Source of the DNA: Halanaerobium sp964649895
GTDB lineage: Bacteria > Bacillota > Halanaerobiia > Halanaerobiales > Halanaerobiaceae
DNA length: 64,000 bases
Direction of reading: 5' to 3'
Assembly: GCA_964649895.1 (NCBI GenBank)
Contig: CAZYRX010000002.1
Span: 46,987-110,986, forward strand
How positions within the stretch are numbered: the stretch's first letter is position 1; the number at the start of each line of letters is the position of its first letter. Below are positions 33,794-43,679 of the stretch, one piece after another. Position numbers and translations under genes: made by a program. Below the pieces are notes generated by a model. That model was not told the DNA's origin. It did not search any database and saw only the letters and a list, made by a program, of their open reading frames with translations.

Positions 33794-34909
33794 ATGAATA
33801 ATGTAATGGGAATTATTAATAATGCCCTTGATGAATCATTTTTGGATAAATTAACAGCTCACCGTTCTTTAGCTTCAGTTCCTTTTGGAGCAAGATATAG
33901 ACTAATTGATTTCCCGCTTTCCAATATGGTTAATTCAGGTATTACAAATGTAGGTCTGCTTCTTCAAACAAAATATCGCTCACTTATGGACCATATAAAT
34001 TTTGGCAAACCATGGGATCTAGATAGAAAAAGAAATGGTTTATTTATTTTACCTCCTGCTCATATTTATCAGAGCAACAGAGCATATAAGGGTGATCTGC
34101 AAAATTTTGCAAGCAATATTGACTATTTTAAGCGAAGTGACCAGGAATACGCAATTATTACTAGTCCAAATGTTGTAGCAAATCTGGACTATAGAGATGC
34201 ATTTAAATTTCATATTGAAAATGATAATGATATAACAATCATTTATAAAGAGCTTGATGTTTTTCGCAGGGATACATCATATACAGTTATAAATACAGAT
34301 GACAATGATAGGATAATTGATATGAAGGTTAATCCTAAAGATAATTATTATAAAAAAATATCGCTTCAGAAATATATTATCAAAAAAGATCTGCTGCTTG
34401 ATATAATTGATGATTGTATCACAAAAGGTGAATGGGATTTCGTGAAAAATGCTATAATTGGTAACTTGAATAACTTAAAAGTATATGGATACCCATTCCA
34501 TAATTATGCTTCAGTAATTAATTCAATTAATGGTTACTATAAGGCAAATTTGGAGATATTAAAGCCCAATGTCTGGCAGGATCTTTTCTTAAAAAATGGC
34601 CCTATTTTTACAAAACCCAAAGATGAAGCACCTACAGCTTATAAAAATGGAGTAGATGCTAAAAATATACTTGCAGCTAATGGCTGTTTAATTAAGGGTA
34701 CTGTAAAAAACAGTGTAATATTTAGAGGGGTAGTTGTACATCCAGGTGCAGTTATTAAAAATTCTGTGATAATGCAGAAATCTGAAATCGGTGAAAATGC
34801 ACATTTAGAAAATGTAATCTTAGACAAAGGGGTTCAGATTACAGCAGATAAAGATCTTAAAGGAGATACAAACTTTCCGATGATTATAGGTAAAAATACA
34901 ATCTTATAA
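33794..34909 (+). CDS. glgD: Glucose-1-phosphate adenylyltransferase, GlgD regulatory subunit
   Basis: This 371-residue GlgD-type paralogue of GlgC starts MNNVMGIINNA and lacks the GGKGTRL nucleotide motif, so it is probably a non-catalytic partner that tunes GlgC. It keeps SVPFGARYRLIDFPLSN and the C-terminal beta-helix (GTVKNSVIFRGVVVHPGAVI). The start is ATG 33794, 7 nt after AGGTGG and 38 bp after the glgC stop; the ATGs at 33758-33763 have poor ribosome-binding sites. It ends at a strong terminator. Confidence 0.93.
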   Translation: MNNVMGIINNALDESFLDKLTAHRSLASVPFGARYRLIDFPLSNMVNSGITNVGLLLQTKYRSLMDHINFGKPWDLDRKRNGLFILPPAHIYQSNRAYKGDLQNFASNIDYFKRSDQEYAIITSPNVVANLDYRDAFKFHIENDNDITIIYKELDVFRRDTSYTVINTDDNDRIIDMKVNPKDNYYKKISLQKYIIKKDLLLDIIDDCITKGEWDFVKNAIIGNLNNLKVYGYPFHNYASVINSINGYYKANLEILKPNVWQDLFLKNGPIFTKPKDEAPTAYKNGVDAKNILAANGCLIKGTVKNSVIFRGVVVHPGAVIKNSVIMQKSEIGENAHLENVILDKGVQITADKDLKGDTNFPMIIGKNTIL

Positions 34910-34939
34910 CTTAGGAAATAAATGATAGTAAGTTAATTA

Positions 34940-34984
34940 AAAACGTAGGCAGCAGAGTTAAAAGCTCTGTTACCTACGTTTTAT
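34940..34984. terminator. Bidirectional terminator between glgD and DUF4914 gene
   Basis: AAAACGTAGG pairs with CCTACGTTTT, with an inner CAGAG/CTCTG stem and a T run in both directions. Confidence 0.88.
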
Positions 34985-34999
34985 GTTATTAAAATTTTA

Positions 35000-36898
35000 T
35001 TATATTTTTCGGATTATCGGTTCTCCATTTATCAAATCACAGTAATCTTCAACTGTACCATCATTTAAACAGGTTTCTATTATCTCTCTACCAACCGGAT
35101 TAAGTTCAGGCTCTAAATATTGTTTAATTGTATCTTTAAAGAAATCAGATAAAATCTTACCACCAATATCATATGCTTTTTGGCCAACTTCTGGCTGACG
35201 GTGGACCTGTAAAAATTCTTTTTCTATATGCTGTCCTTCAACAAGCAGTTCTTTTAAAGAATAACCTAATAGTGACATTCTTGCAGGTTTAAGCTGGCCT
35301 TCTGTAAACCAGGCTCCACCACGACGGGCAAGATATTCCCTTGTAATCCATTCAGGCATAAATCCTACATTCCAGGCACCAATATGCTGATTTGGAATAA
35401 GTATATATTTAACCTTAGGTGTGTCAATTATCTGTTCTAAAAGAAGATTTGCCTGGTCAACTTTTTTACCAGTTGCAAATGGCCAGTAAGAACCTACCCC
35501 TTCAGAACTCATTCCTTCACCAGTAATTATACTGGGATTACCATGTCCACGTGGAGAAACAAGTCTCCATAACCAGGCTAGTGCTGGGGGAAGAACATGA
35601 AACAGTCCTAAAATACCATAGGTTGGGTTTTCTTTTGTACAGGGAGGTACCCTTACCCCAAAGCTTCTTACATCAATTGAAATAGGTTTTTTAAGTACAT
35701 CAGGTATAATGTCTCTTGGTATTGTAACTCTCGGATTTGGACAGGATTTGCCCGGCTCATCTTCTATATGTTCCCAGATTAATGCAGTACTATTTGGTGC
35801 TGCATCAATATTTAAAAAGAGCAGAGGTTTTTCCGGCCTGGCAGTTATAGCTTCTAGGTTAGGCTCCTTACCATATTCATTTATATGATCAACACGAACA
35901 AACCATGAATTCTCTGCATCCATTAATGTTAATTTGCCATCATCTTTTTGTATAGAATTATGGGTAATAGCCATATCATCAGTCATTGGTCTTAATCCAC
36001 AGCCCTGAGGTAGTGTAATCTCATATTTTTCGTCTGTAATAAGATTTTTACCTAAAAGCAGTCGTCCACTTCTTTCTCTGTGCATATCCTCAAGCATCTC
36101 ACTCTTACCACCACCACTGGCACCTTCGTGAGAGATATTTACAGTGTTTCCATAAGGAGTTACGACCTGTACTGCTGAACAGTGAAGTGTTAACCAGTCT
36201 TCTTTTTCCCCCTGATTTATCAGCATTCCATATACTCCTTTTTTTGCACTTGGGCCAGGATAAAGATTATATGCAAACATTTCATATTTATTTTCAAGTC
36301 TTCTGTGAACAACAACCTGTTCTCCATCAAAATGCGTATGTCTAAAAGGTGGTGCTACATATATAAATGATTTTGCTTCAAATTCTCCTTCTATTTCTCT
36401 TGTATCAACAATACCCTGAAGTAAAGATAAACCAAAAGCAAAAAATGCAGCATTTGCTGGTACTAAAGCCATAGCTTTAACTCCCAGTCCCGAAGGTCCG
36501 GTTTCGAAAAAAAATAAAGCTAATTCTTGTTCTTTAAACCATTCAAAAGTTTCTTCTCGCATTCCTTCAAAATCTTTACCATAACGCTCATCATATCTTT
36601 CTTTATCTGTTGGTTGATCATCAGCAATTAACATACAATTAGGGTCTCTTCTTCTCATATAAGGTTCGGTATAATTAGCAGATAAACCGTTTCTTACTTT
36701 ACAGACAACAGTCTCTACTACCTCACCTTTGCCAGGAATATCATATTTAACTTCATGACATCCATTTTTGGCATCTCTGACTGATAATTCTACAAGTTCA
36801 TCTTCATTATGAGCAACAATATAATTCGGACAAGCTTCCAGAATCTCTTCTACTTCTGGCGGCAAAATGACATTCTCTAGTTCTTTAGTCTCAATCAT
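35000..36898 (-). CDS. DUF4914 family protein (PEP carboxykinase-like P-loop)
   Basis: This 632-residue cytoplasmic protein matches the DUF4914 family by length and by its P-loop EGASGGGKSEML (about 265-276), which resembles the kinase-1a loop of PEP carboxykinases; HCSAVQV precedes it and CGLRPMTDDMAITHN follows. No activity is established for the family. It sits between glgBCD and pullulanase, so a link to sugar-phosphate or glycogen control is possible (inference). I choose ATG 36898 over the TTG at 36925, which overlaps the AAAGGAG site. Confidence 0.75.
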   Translation of the reverse strand: MIETKELENVILPPEVEEILEACPNYIVAHNEDELVELSVRDAKNGCHEVKYDIPGKGEVVETVVCKVRNGLSANYTEPYMRRRDPNCMLIADDQPTDKERYDERYGKDFEGMREETFEWFKEQELALFFFETGPSGLGVKAMALVPANAAFFAFGLSLLQGIVDTREIEGEFEAKSFIYVAPPFRHTHFDGEQVVVHRRLENKYEMFAYNLYPGPSAKKGVYGMLINQGEKEDWLTLHCSAVQVVTPYGNTVNISHEGASGGGKSEMLEDMHRERSGRLLLGKNLITDEKYEITLPQGCGLRPMTDDMAITHNSIQKDDGKLTLMDAENSWFVRVDHINEYGKEPNLEAITARPEKPLLFLNIDAAPNSTALIWEHIEDEPGKSCPNPRVTIPRDIIPDVLKKPISIDVRSFGVRVPPCTKENPTYGILGLFHVLPPALAWLWRLVSPRGHGNPSIITGEGMSSEGVGSYWPFATGKKVDQANLLLEQIIDTPKVKYILIPNQHIGAWNVGFMPEWITREYLARRGGAWFTEGQLKPARMSLLGYSLKELLVEGQHIEKEFLQVHRQPEVGQKAYDIGGKILSDFFKDTIKQYLEPELNPVGREIIETCLNDGTVEDYCDLINGEPIIRKI

Positions 36899-37153
36899 AT
36901 AAAATACTCTCTTCTCCTTTCTCAATCTTAAATCTTTAATATTGAACAGCTAAACTGAACTATTATCTTATATAAATTATTTCAGTTTAATATTTAGATA
37001 TTTTCTCTTATCGAATACTCAAAAGCTGTTCGAAATCAAAATACTACTTCCTTAAAATAGTATCAAAACAGAAATGAATCTAAACTATTAGAATATTTAA
37101 ATAAAATCGATATTATAATAAATATTATCATATTAATTTGCTTCTTACAAGCT

Positions 37154-39073
37154 TTAATATCCAGTTATCAAATCTGCCGAATATACTACCATCCCTGATA
37201 TCGGCGGCACCATAACTTCATTCGAATGAAAAAACCTTATCGGCTCAGTTCCAGCTTCTTTATCATCAACTACTATTGCCCAAGTTCTATTTTCAGGCAG
37301 AAAAAACTGTTTCCACTCACGTAAAGGATTTAATAAAACCAATATTTTTTCCCAGGCATCACCATTTGCATTATTATTTATAGAATAACCAACAGTACCA
37401 AATGGTGAATCAATGAACTGAATATTTTCTCTAATTTCTCCTCGTTTTCTCATTCTAAAAGCAGGATGATGACTGCGCAGGTTAATTAATCCTTTTACAA
37501 AATTAAAATGGTCTCTATAGGTTGTTTTACGCTCCCATTTTAATTCATTAACTTCTACACCAGAATCAAAACTATTTTGATCACCAAATTTGGTACGCAA
37601 AAACTCAGTTCCTCCCTGTAGAAAGGGAACTCCTTGTGAAGTCAATATAATTACCATAGCAAGTTTCTGCATTTTCTTTCTTTCTTCTTCGTTTGCACCA
37701 GGCGAAGAACGGGCTAGTTTGTCCCAAAGTGTTAGATTATCATGTGATTCAACATAATTGATACTTTCACATGGATGTAATGCAAAACCATAAAGACGTC
37801 TTTCAGCATAACCTACAGAACCGATTATACCTTCATCAATCTGCCGTTCCAGTCCAATCTTACCCTGTATAAAACCTTTAGACATTCCATCATTATCTCC
37901 TTTTATAGTATTACGGAAGTTATCATTAAAAACAGAATACCCAGTACCTTTTTGATCCCCTTTATGAATTTGCTGATAATTATGCAGCTGTGGTTCTAAC
38001 GCTGTCCAAGGCTCACCATATAACATAACAGAAGGGTTTTTCTCCCTTAGCTTTTCACCTGCAAGTAGTAAAGTTTCTCTATCAATAGCTGACATAAGGT
38101 CAAATCTAAAACCATCTATATGGTATTCCTCACTCCAGTAAAGCAAAGAATCAATTATGAATTTTCTCATCATAGGTCGTTCTGTTGCAATTTCATTACC
38201 CACTCCTGAGGCATTGGCAAAATGACCTTCTTCAGTAAATCTATAAAAGTAATTTGGAAATATCTTTTGAAAAGGTGAATTTTGAGTGTGATAGGTATGA
38301 TTGTAAACAACATCCATAATAACTCCAATTCCAAATGAATGAAGAGTTTTAACCATTTTTTTAAATTCATAAATTCTACTTTCATTAGCAGGATTAGAAG
38401 CATATGAACCTTCTGGAACCATATAAAATAATGGATCATAGCCCCAGTTATAACTCTCTAATTCAGTATCATCAGCTGTTGCAAAGTCATAAACAGGCAG
38501 AAGATGTACATGAGTGATTCCCAATTCTTTGAGATGAGAGATTCCTGTCAGCATACCTTCTCTATTTACACTGTGTCTTTCGGTAAAAGCATTATATTTG
38601 CCGCGATTTCTCATTCCACTCTCTGGTGATATAGAAAAATCTTTTACATGGAGTTCATAAATAACAGTATCTACTGGATCTTCAATCTCGACTCTCTGAT
38701 CTTTGGTCCAGCTGGGTGGAAAAACCTTAGTTGGATCAATAATTAAACCATAATTACTGTTTGTTCCAACTGCCTTAACCCAGGGATCAACAAAAGTATA
38801 TGTATTTCTGGGCATCTCAAGCCTTAGTTTATAATATCTATTATAATATTTTATTGGTATATTAGTTTTAAATGTGTCACTTAAAGATTTTTTTAATTTA
38901 AATTCATCCAGTTTTTTTTCTCCCTCATCATCAGCATATATCTCTATAAATGCTTTTTGAGCAGGAGGTGACCAAATTTTATATTGTATATAATCCTTAA
39001 AAAAAGAAAAACCTAGATCATCACCAGGATAATATAATTTCCCGGGTTTTAGATTTGTTTTCCGATTTAACAT
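37154..39073 (-). CDS. pulA: Type I pullulanase / glycogen debranching enzyme (GH13)
   Basis: This 639-residue GH13 enzyme has an N-terminal CBM48-like domain (about 20-115) and the pullulanase signature YNWGYDP (about 208-214). The catalytic regions are VIMDVVYNHT, DGFRFDLM (nucleophile Asp), LYGEPW (acid Glu) and YVESHDNLTLWD. No signal peptide is present, so it acts inside the cell, where it removes alpha-1,6 branches from glycogen. It is encoded divergently from the sugar kinase; the 215-bp gap between them holds no site I can name. Confidence 0.93.
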   Translation of the reverse strand: MLNRKTNLKPGKLYYPGDDLGFSFFKDYIQYKIWSPPAQKAFIEIYADDEGEKKLDEFKLKKSLSDTFKTNIPIKYYNRYYKLRLEMPRNTYTFVDPWVKAVGTNSNYGLIIDPTKVFPPSWTKDQRVEIEDPVDTVIYELHVKDFSISPESGMRNRGKYNAFTERHSVNREGMLTGISHLKELGITHVHLLPVYDFATADDTELESYNWGYDPLFYMVPEGSYASNPANESRIYEFKKMVKTLHSFGIGVIMDVVYNHTYHTQNSPFQKIFPNYFYRFTEEGHFANASGVGNEIATERPMMRKFIIDSLLYWSEEYHIDGFRFDLMSAIDRETLLLAGEKLREKNPSVMLYGEPWTALEPQLHNYQQIHKGDQKGTGYSVFNDNFRNTIKGDNDGMSKGFIQGKIGLERQIDEGIIGSVGYAERRLYGFALHPCESINYVESHDNLTLWDKLARSSPGANEEERKKMQKLAMVIILTSQGVPFLQGGTEFLRTKFGDQNSFDSGVEVNELKWERKTTYRDHFNFVKGLINLRSHHPAFRMRKRGEIRENIQFIDSPFGTVGYSINNNANGDAWEKILVLLNPLREWKQFFLPENRTWAIVVDDKEAGTEPIRFFHSNEVMVPPISGMVVYSADLITGY

Positions 39074-39288
39074 AATAAATCATCCTCATTACTATTAAAT
39101 AATTTTATATAGCTACATAAGATATAATTTTAGCTGCTTATCTGTGGTGCCATTTTATTTACTTCTTTATATATAAGGCTATTCCTGCACAATGAAGATA
39201 TTAATCTCCAAAAAAAACAGGTTATTTTGTATTTATGTAGAAATAATGACTAATAGGGAGTATATAACAAAATTCTGAGGTGAATGAA

Positions 39289-40275
39289 TTGCTAACAATT
39301 AATGACAGTTTGGAAATTAAGGAAAACAAGACTGATGTTACAGCATATGGAGAAGTTCTGATAGATATGATATCCAGAGAGGAAGTTCCTCTCAAACAAT
39401 GTCAGAACTTTACTCGTTATTTTGGGGGTTCACCAGCAAATGTACTTGTCAATTTACAGAGATTAAATAATTCTACTGCATTTATTAGTCGAATAGGACG
39501 AGATGACTTTGGTGAATATCTTAGAGGTGTTCTTGAAGAAGAAAATGTAAATTTAGATTGTCTGCAATTTGATGAGCAAGCTGCTACACCTGTTATGTTT
39601 GTTAACAAAAGTAAAGAAACTCCTTCCTGGCTGCCTTATAGAGGCGCAGATATCAATATAGAAGAAAATAATAATATATATGAAAAAATTAAACAGTCTA
39701 CGGTATATTTTATTGGCAGTTTTATTCTTTCTCAAAATCCTGCCAGACAAACTGCACTTAAAAGTATAGAATTTGCCCTTGATCATAATAAAATTATCGC
39801 ATTTGATCCAAGTTTTAGAGCAAGACTCTGGCCGGATAGTAAAAAGGGTAAAAAAATTATTAAAGAAATTATCAGTGAGTCAGATTTTATCAAACCATCG
39901 TTAGATGATGCTTTCCATCTTTTTGGAGAAGATACTCCAAAAAATTATCTCAAAAAATACCATGATAATGGAGCAAATATTGTCATATTAACTCTCGGTA
40001 AAGATGGCGTATTGGTCTCAGATGGGAAAAATGAACCACTACATCTACCCGTATTTTCCAAAAAGGTAATAGATGTTACTGGAGCAGGAGATTCTTTTTG
40101 GTCTGGCTTTTTAAGTGGAATATTGCGCGGTCTAAAAATTAAAGAATCTGCAAAACTAGGAAATGCAGTTGCCGCATTTAAAATTCAAGGGATTGGTGCC
40201 CTATCATCAATACCACCATTGACAGAGATAATGTCTTATTATGATATTAATCCATCTGAAAGGGGAGAAATTTAA
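39289..40275 (+). CDS. PfkB-family sugar kinase (fructokinase-like)
   Basis: This 328-residue kinase has the PfkB signatures YFGGSPANVLVNLQRL (about 45-60) and DVTGAGDSFWSGFLSGI (about 262-278, catalytic Asp), like fructokinases. Its stop overlaps the start of the sucrose-phosphate-synthase-like gene (TAATG), so the two are coupled: it could phosphorylate fructose to fructose-6-phosphate, the acceptor for that enzyme (inference). The start is TTG 39289, 5 nt after GAGGTGA; the GTG at 39280 lies within that site. Confidence 0.88.
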   Translation: MLTINDSLEIKENKTDVTAYGEVLIDMISREEVPLKQCQNFTRYFGGSPANVLVNLQRLNNSTAFISRIGRDDFGEYLRGVLEEENVNLDCLQFDEQAATPVMFVNKSKETPSWLPYRGADINIEENNNIYEKIKQSTVYFIGSFILSQNPARQTALKSIEFALDHNKIIAFDPSFRARLWPDSKKGKKIIKEIISESDFIKPSLDDAFHLFGEDTPKNYLKKYHDNGANIVILTLGKDGVLVSDGKNEPLHLPVFSKKVIDVTGAGDSFWSGFLSGILRGLKIKESAKLGNAVAAFKIQGIGALSSIPPLTEIMSYYDINPSERGEI

Positions 40276-41759
40276 TGACTAATATAAAACATGCAGCATT
40301 TTTAAATCCACAGGGTAATTTTGATAGTAATGACAGCTATTGGACTGAACACCCCGATTTTGGTGGTCAGCTTGTTTATGTAAAAGAAGTAAGTAAGGCT
40401 TTAGCTGACCTTGGTGTAAAAGTTGATATAATTACACGTCAAATTAATGACCCAGAATGGCCAGAATTCAGCGAACTTTATGATTCTTATCCAGATACAG
40501 AAAATCTTAGAATTATTAGACTCCCATTTGGTGGAGATAAATTTTTAGAAAAAGAAAAATTATGGCCTCATCTAAAAGAATTTGTAGATGCAGTTGCAGA
40601 ATTTTATGATGAAGAAGGTATCTTCCCTGACTTCTTTACAACTCATTACGGAGATGGAGGATTAACAGGGGTTTTGCTTAAGGAAAAAATGGAAACTCCA
40701 TTTTCTTTTACTGGACATTCTCTTGGGGCTCAAAAAATGGATAAACTTAATTTTGATGAAGAAAATTATAATAAATTAATTGAGAGATTTAAGTTTCACA
40801 GTAGAATAGTTGCTGAGAGACTATCTATGAAATATGCCAATCAAATAATAGTAAGTACTTCTCAGGAAAGATATGAACAGTATTCTCACCCCTATTATCA
40901 GGGAGCGGTAGATGTTGATAATGATAAAAAGTTTTCTGTTATTCCTCCTGGAGTAAATACTTCAGTTTTTGATGGAAGTTATTCAAGCGAAACTGCAGAA
41001 ATGATTTATAAATACTTAGCAAGAGATATTGATAAAGATAGATTAGACCTCCCCTGTATAATTTCTGCAAGCAGACTTGATCAGAAAAAGAACCATATTG
41101 CACTTGTAAAAGCATTTGCAGGAGATAAAGAACTACAATCTGCAGGGAATTTAATATTAACTCTTAGAGGTATAGAAAATCCATTTGAAGATTACAGTTC
41201 AGCAGGTGGAGAAGAAAAAGAAATACTGGATAAAATTATGAAGATTATCGATGAAGCTAATTTAAAAGGTAAAATAAGCCTGTTTCCTATTTCAAGTCAA
41301 AAAGAACTTGCTGAATGTTATGGTTATCTTGCTGACAAAGAGTCAGTATTCTCATTGACATCTTTTTATGAACCTTTTGGACTGGCACCAGTTGAAGCAA
41401 TGGCGGCAGGTCTGCCAGCTGTTGTTACTAAAAATGGTGGCCAAAAAGAAATTATGGAAGATAATAAATATGGAATTTTAATAGATCCAGAAGACCCTAA
41501 AGACATAGCAGCAGGATTAAAAAAGATTGTTGGTAATAAAAAAGTTTGGAAAAAATATCAGGATAAAGCTATATATAGGGTAGAATCTAAATATACCTGG
41601 GATCAAACAGCAAAAAGATATTTAAAAGCAATGGAAAAAGGATTAGAGCTTGAAATACCAATAGATCACAGAGATATTCCAGATTACTTTTTCTTACCAG
41701 ACAGCGACAATGAACACAAACTTCTGGAAAAATTTAACGATAATCTAGATAAAAAATAG
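40275..41759 (+). CDS. Sucrose-phosphate-synthase-like glycosyltransferase (GT4)
   Basis: This 494-residue GT4 enzyme is close in length and motifs to the sucrose phosphate synthase of Halothermothrix orenii. The donor-side motifs are DFGGQLVYVKEVSKAL near the N-terminus, TGHSLGAQKM, RLDQKKNHIALVKAF, and the E-x7-E element in SFYEPFGLAPVEAM. It would join UDP- or ADP-glucose with fructose-6-phosphate to give sucrose-6-phosphate, a route to a compatible solute. A separate sucrose phosphatase gene is not next to it. A sucrose synthase-like activity cannot be excluded. Confidence 0.87.
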   Translation: MTNIKHAAFLNPQGNFDSNDSYWTEHPDFGGQLVYVKEVSKALADLGVKVDIITRQINDPEWPEFSELYDSYPDTENLRIIRLPFGGDKFLEKEKLWPHLKEFVDAVAEFYDEEGIFPDFFTTHYGDGGLTGVLLKEKMETPFSFTGHSLGAQKMDKLNFDEENYNKLIERFKFHSRIVAERLSMKYANQIIVSTSQERYEQYSHPYYQGAVDVDNDKKFSVIPPGVNTSVFDGSYSSETAEMIYKYLARDIDKDRLDLPCIISASRLDQKKNHIALVKAFAGDKELQSAGNLILTLRGIENPFEDYSSAGGEEKEILDKIMKIIDEANLKGKISLFPISSQKELAECYGYLADKESVFSLTSFYEPFGLAPVEAMAAGLPAVVTKNGGQKEIMEDNKYGILIDPEDPKDIAAGLKKIVGNKKVWKKYQDKAIYRVESKYTWDQTAKRYLKAMEKGLELEIPIDHRDIPDYFFLPDSDNEHKLLEKFNDNLDKK

Positions 41760-41763
41760 ACAT

Positions 41764-41791
41764 TTGCTGAAAATTTGATATAATATATAAT
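41764..41791 (+). promoter_or_regulatory. Possible promoter of the phosphorylase gene
   Basis: TTGCTG (41764-41769), 16 bp, TATAAT (41786-41791). The -35 is weak, and the gene may also be read through from the sucrose-phosphate-synthase gene. Confidence 0.4.
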
Positions 41792-41881
41792 TGTACACCA
41801 AAAAAAACAATAAAAAGAATTGATATTGTTTATCTTATTAAGGAGAAATAAGAAATTTAAAAACTAAGGAGTGTTTTGAAG

Positions 41882-43492
41882 ATGAATAATAATAAGCCTC
41901 ATACGGCTTATTTCTGTATGGAATATGGTTTAGATGAAAACATGAGGATTTATGCAGGAGGACTAGGTATTCTCGCAGGTGATATACTTAAAGCTGCAAA
42001 AGAATTTTCTTACCCAGTTACCGGTATAGGTTTAATGTGGCGCAAAGGTTATTCGAAACAGGTAATTAATAAACATGGACGTCCAGAAGATCATCATCCA
42101 GTAAATAAAGAAATTTATGAACATGCTGAAGACACTGGAGAAACTGTATCAGTGAAAATAAAAGATCAGGATGTAAAACTTAAGATCTGGAAATTGGACA
42201 AGTTTAATAATGCAACTTTATATTTGCTTGATTCAAATCTTCCAGAAAACAGGAAATATCAAAATATTACTGATGGATTATATGATGGTTTTAATGAAAA
42301 AAGGATTGCTCAGGAAATCGTTTTAGGAATTGGTGGTGTCAAGGCAATCAGGAAACTGGGCCTCAACATTGATATTTATCATTTCAATGAAGGACATGCA
42401 GTACTTGCAGGAACAGAGCTAATAAGAGAAAAAATGAAAAATGGCATGAAATTTAAAGAAGCATGGGAAGAAGTTAAAGATGATATTGTCTTTACAACTC
42501 ATACACCTGTAAAAGAAGGTAATGAAGCACACAGTCTTGACAGCCTCAAAAAAATGGGTGCATTTAACTCTCTGACCAGAAAACAAATGAAAGAACTTGG
42601 TGATAGTCCTTTCAGTATGACAGTAGCAGGTTTACGCCTCTCAAGAATATCAAATGGAGTAGCAAAGTTACACGGTCAGACTTCACGTGAGATGTGGAAA
42701 AATGTTAAAGGTAAATCTCCTATTATTTCAATCACAAATGGTGTACACAGAAACACTTGGGTTGATCAGCGTATTATTGATAATATGGATGATCAAGAAA
42801 AAATATATAATGTTCACAAAGAAATGAAACAGGAACTTGTTGACTTTATAAAGGAAACAAATGGTGCTCAACTTGATCCAGATAAATTAATCATTGGTTT
42901 TGCACGTAGAGCAACAGCTTATAAGAGACCTAATTTAATTTTCCAGAAAGCAGATGTGATTGACCCTTATCTTGAATGTGGAGAAATTCAGCTTGTATTT
43001 TCAGGAAAAGCTCATCCAACTGATGATAATGGGAAAGATATTGTAGCTAATATTGTTAAAAAAGCTAAACAGTTCCCAAATAGTGTTGTTTTCTTAGAAG
43101 ATTACAATATGGAAATTGCTCGTTATATGACCAGAGGGGTTGATATCTGGCTTAATAATCCACGTAAACCTCTTGAAGCAAGTGGTACTTCTGGAATGAA
43201 AGCAGCTATGAATGGTGGCTTGAATTTAAGTATCCTTGATGGATGGTGGGTTGAAGGTTGTGAACACGGAATCAATGGTTGGCAGTTTGGAGATGGCTAT
43301 GTAGGAGAAGGTCAGGATGAAAGTGACCTTTATGCTCTCTATAGAGTTCTATTTAATGAAGTAATTCCAACTTTCTACGGCAATAAAGACCGCTGGAAAG
43401 ATATGATGAAAGAAAGTATTGATACAAGTTATGAAAGATTTTCTGCTAAAAAAATGGTAGAAAGATATTATGATGAGATGTATAATAAATAA
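41882..43492 (+). CDS. Short alpha-glucan phosphorylase (GT35)
   Basis: This 536-residue alpha-glucan phosphorylase cleaves glucan with phosphate to give glucose-1-phosphate. It has the start segment HTAYFCMEYGLDENMRIYAGGLG, FNEGHAV, FARRATAYKRPNL, and the PLP-lysine motif PLEASGTSGMKAAMNGG (about 430-446). It is much shorter than E. coli GlgP (about 800) but typical of the 'alpha-glucan family phosphorylase' branch. The start is ATG 41882, about 10 nt after AAGGAG. With pullulanase it completes glycogen breakdown. Confidence 0.92.
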   Translation: MNNNKPHTAYFCMEYGLDENMRIYAGGLGILAGDILKAAKEFSYPVTGIGLMWRKGYSKQVINKHGRPEDHHPVNKEIYEHAEDTGETVSVKIKDQDVKLKIWKLDKFNNATLYLLDSNLPENRKYQNITDGLYDGFNEKRIAQEIVLGIGGVKAIRKLGLNIDIYHFNEGHAVLAGTELIREKMKNGMKFKEAWEEVKDDIVFTTHTPVKEGNEAHSLDSLKKMGAFNSLTRKQMKELGDSPFSMTVAGLRLSRISNGVAKLHGQTSREMWKNVKGKSPIISITNGVHRNTWVDQRIIDNMDDQEKIYNVHKEMKQELVDFIKETNGAQLDPDKLIIGFARRATAYKRPNLIFQKADVIDPYLECGEIQLVFSGKAHPTDDNGKDIVANIVKKAKQFPNSVVFLEDYNMEIARYMTRGVDIWLNNPRKPLEASGTSGMKAAMNGGLNLSILDGWWVEGCEHGINGWQFGDGYVGEGQDESDLYALYRVLFNEVIPTFYGNKDRWKDMMKESIDTSYERFSAKKMVERYYDEMYNK

Positions 43493-43523
43493 TCAAAGTT
43501 AATAAAATTTGATTTTAAATGGT

Positions 43524-43560
43524 TCCTCTGCTGAAATTATTGAGCAGAGGAATTTTTTAT
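43524..43560 (+). terminator. Terminator of the phosphorylase gene
   Basis: TTCCTCTGCT / AGCAGAGGAA stem, 10-nt loop, then T6. Confidence 0.88.
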
Positions 43561-43679
43561 TTATTAAATATTTCTGAATATTGATTTTATTGATATAATT
43601 ATAAATATTTGTTAAAATAAACATGTAAAAGATATTTTTTCAATAATATAAATCAAAAATATTTCAAGGAGGAATGCAA

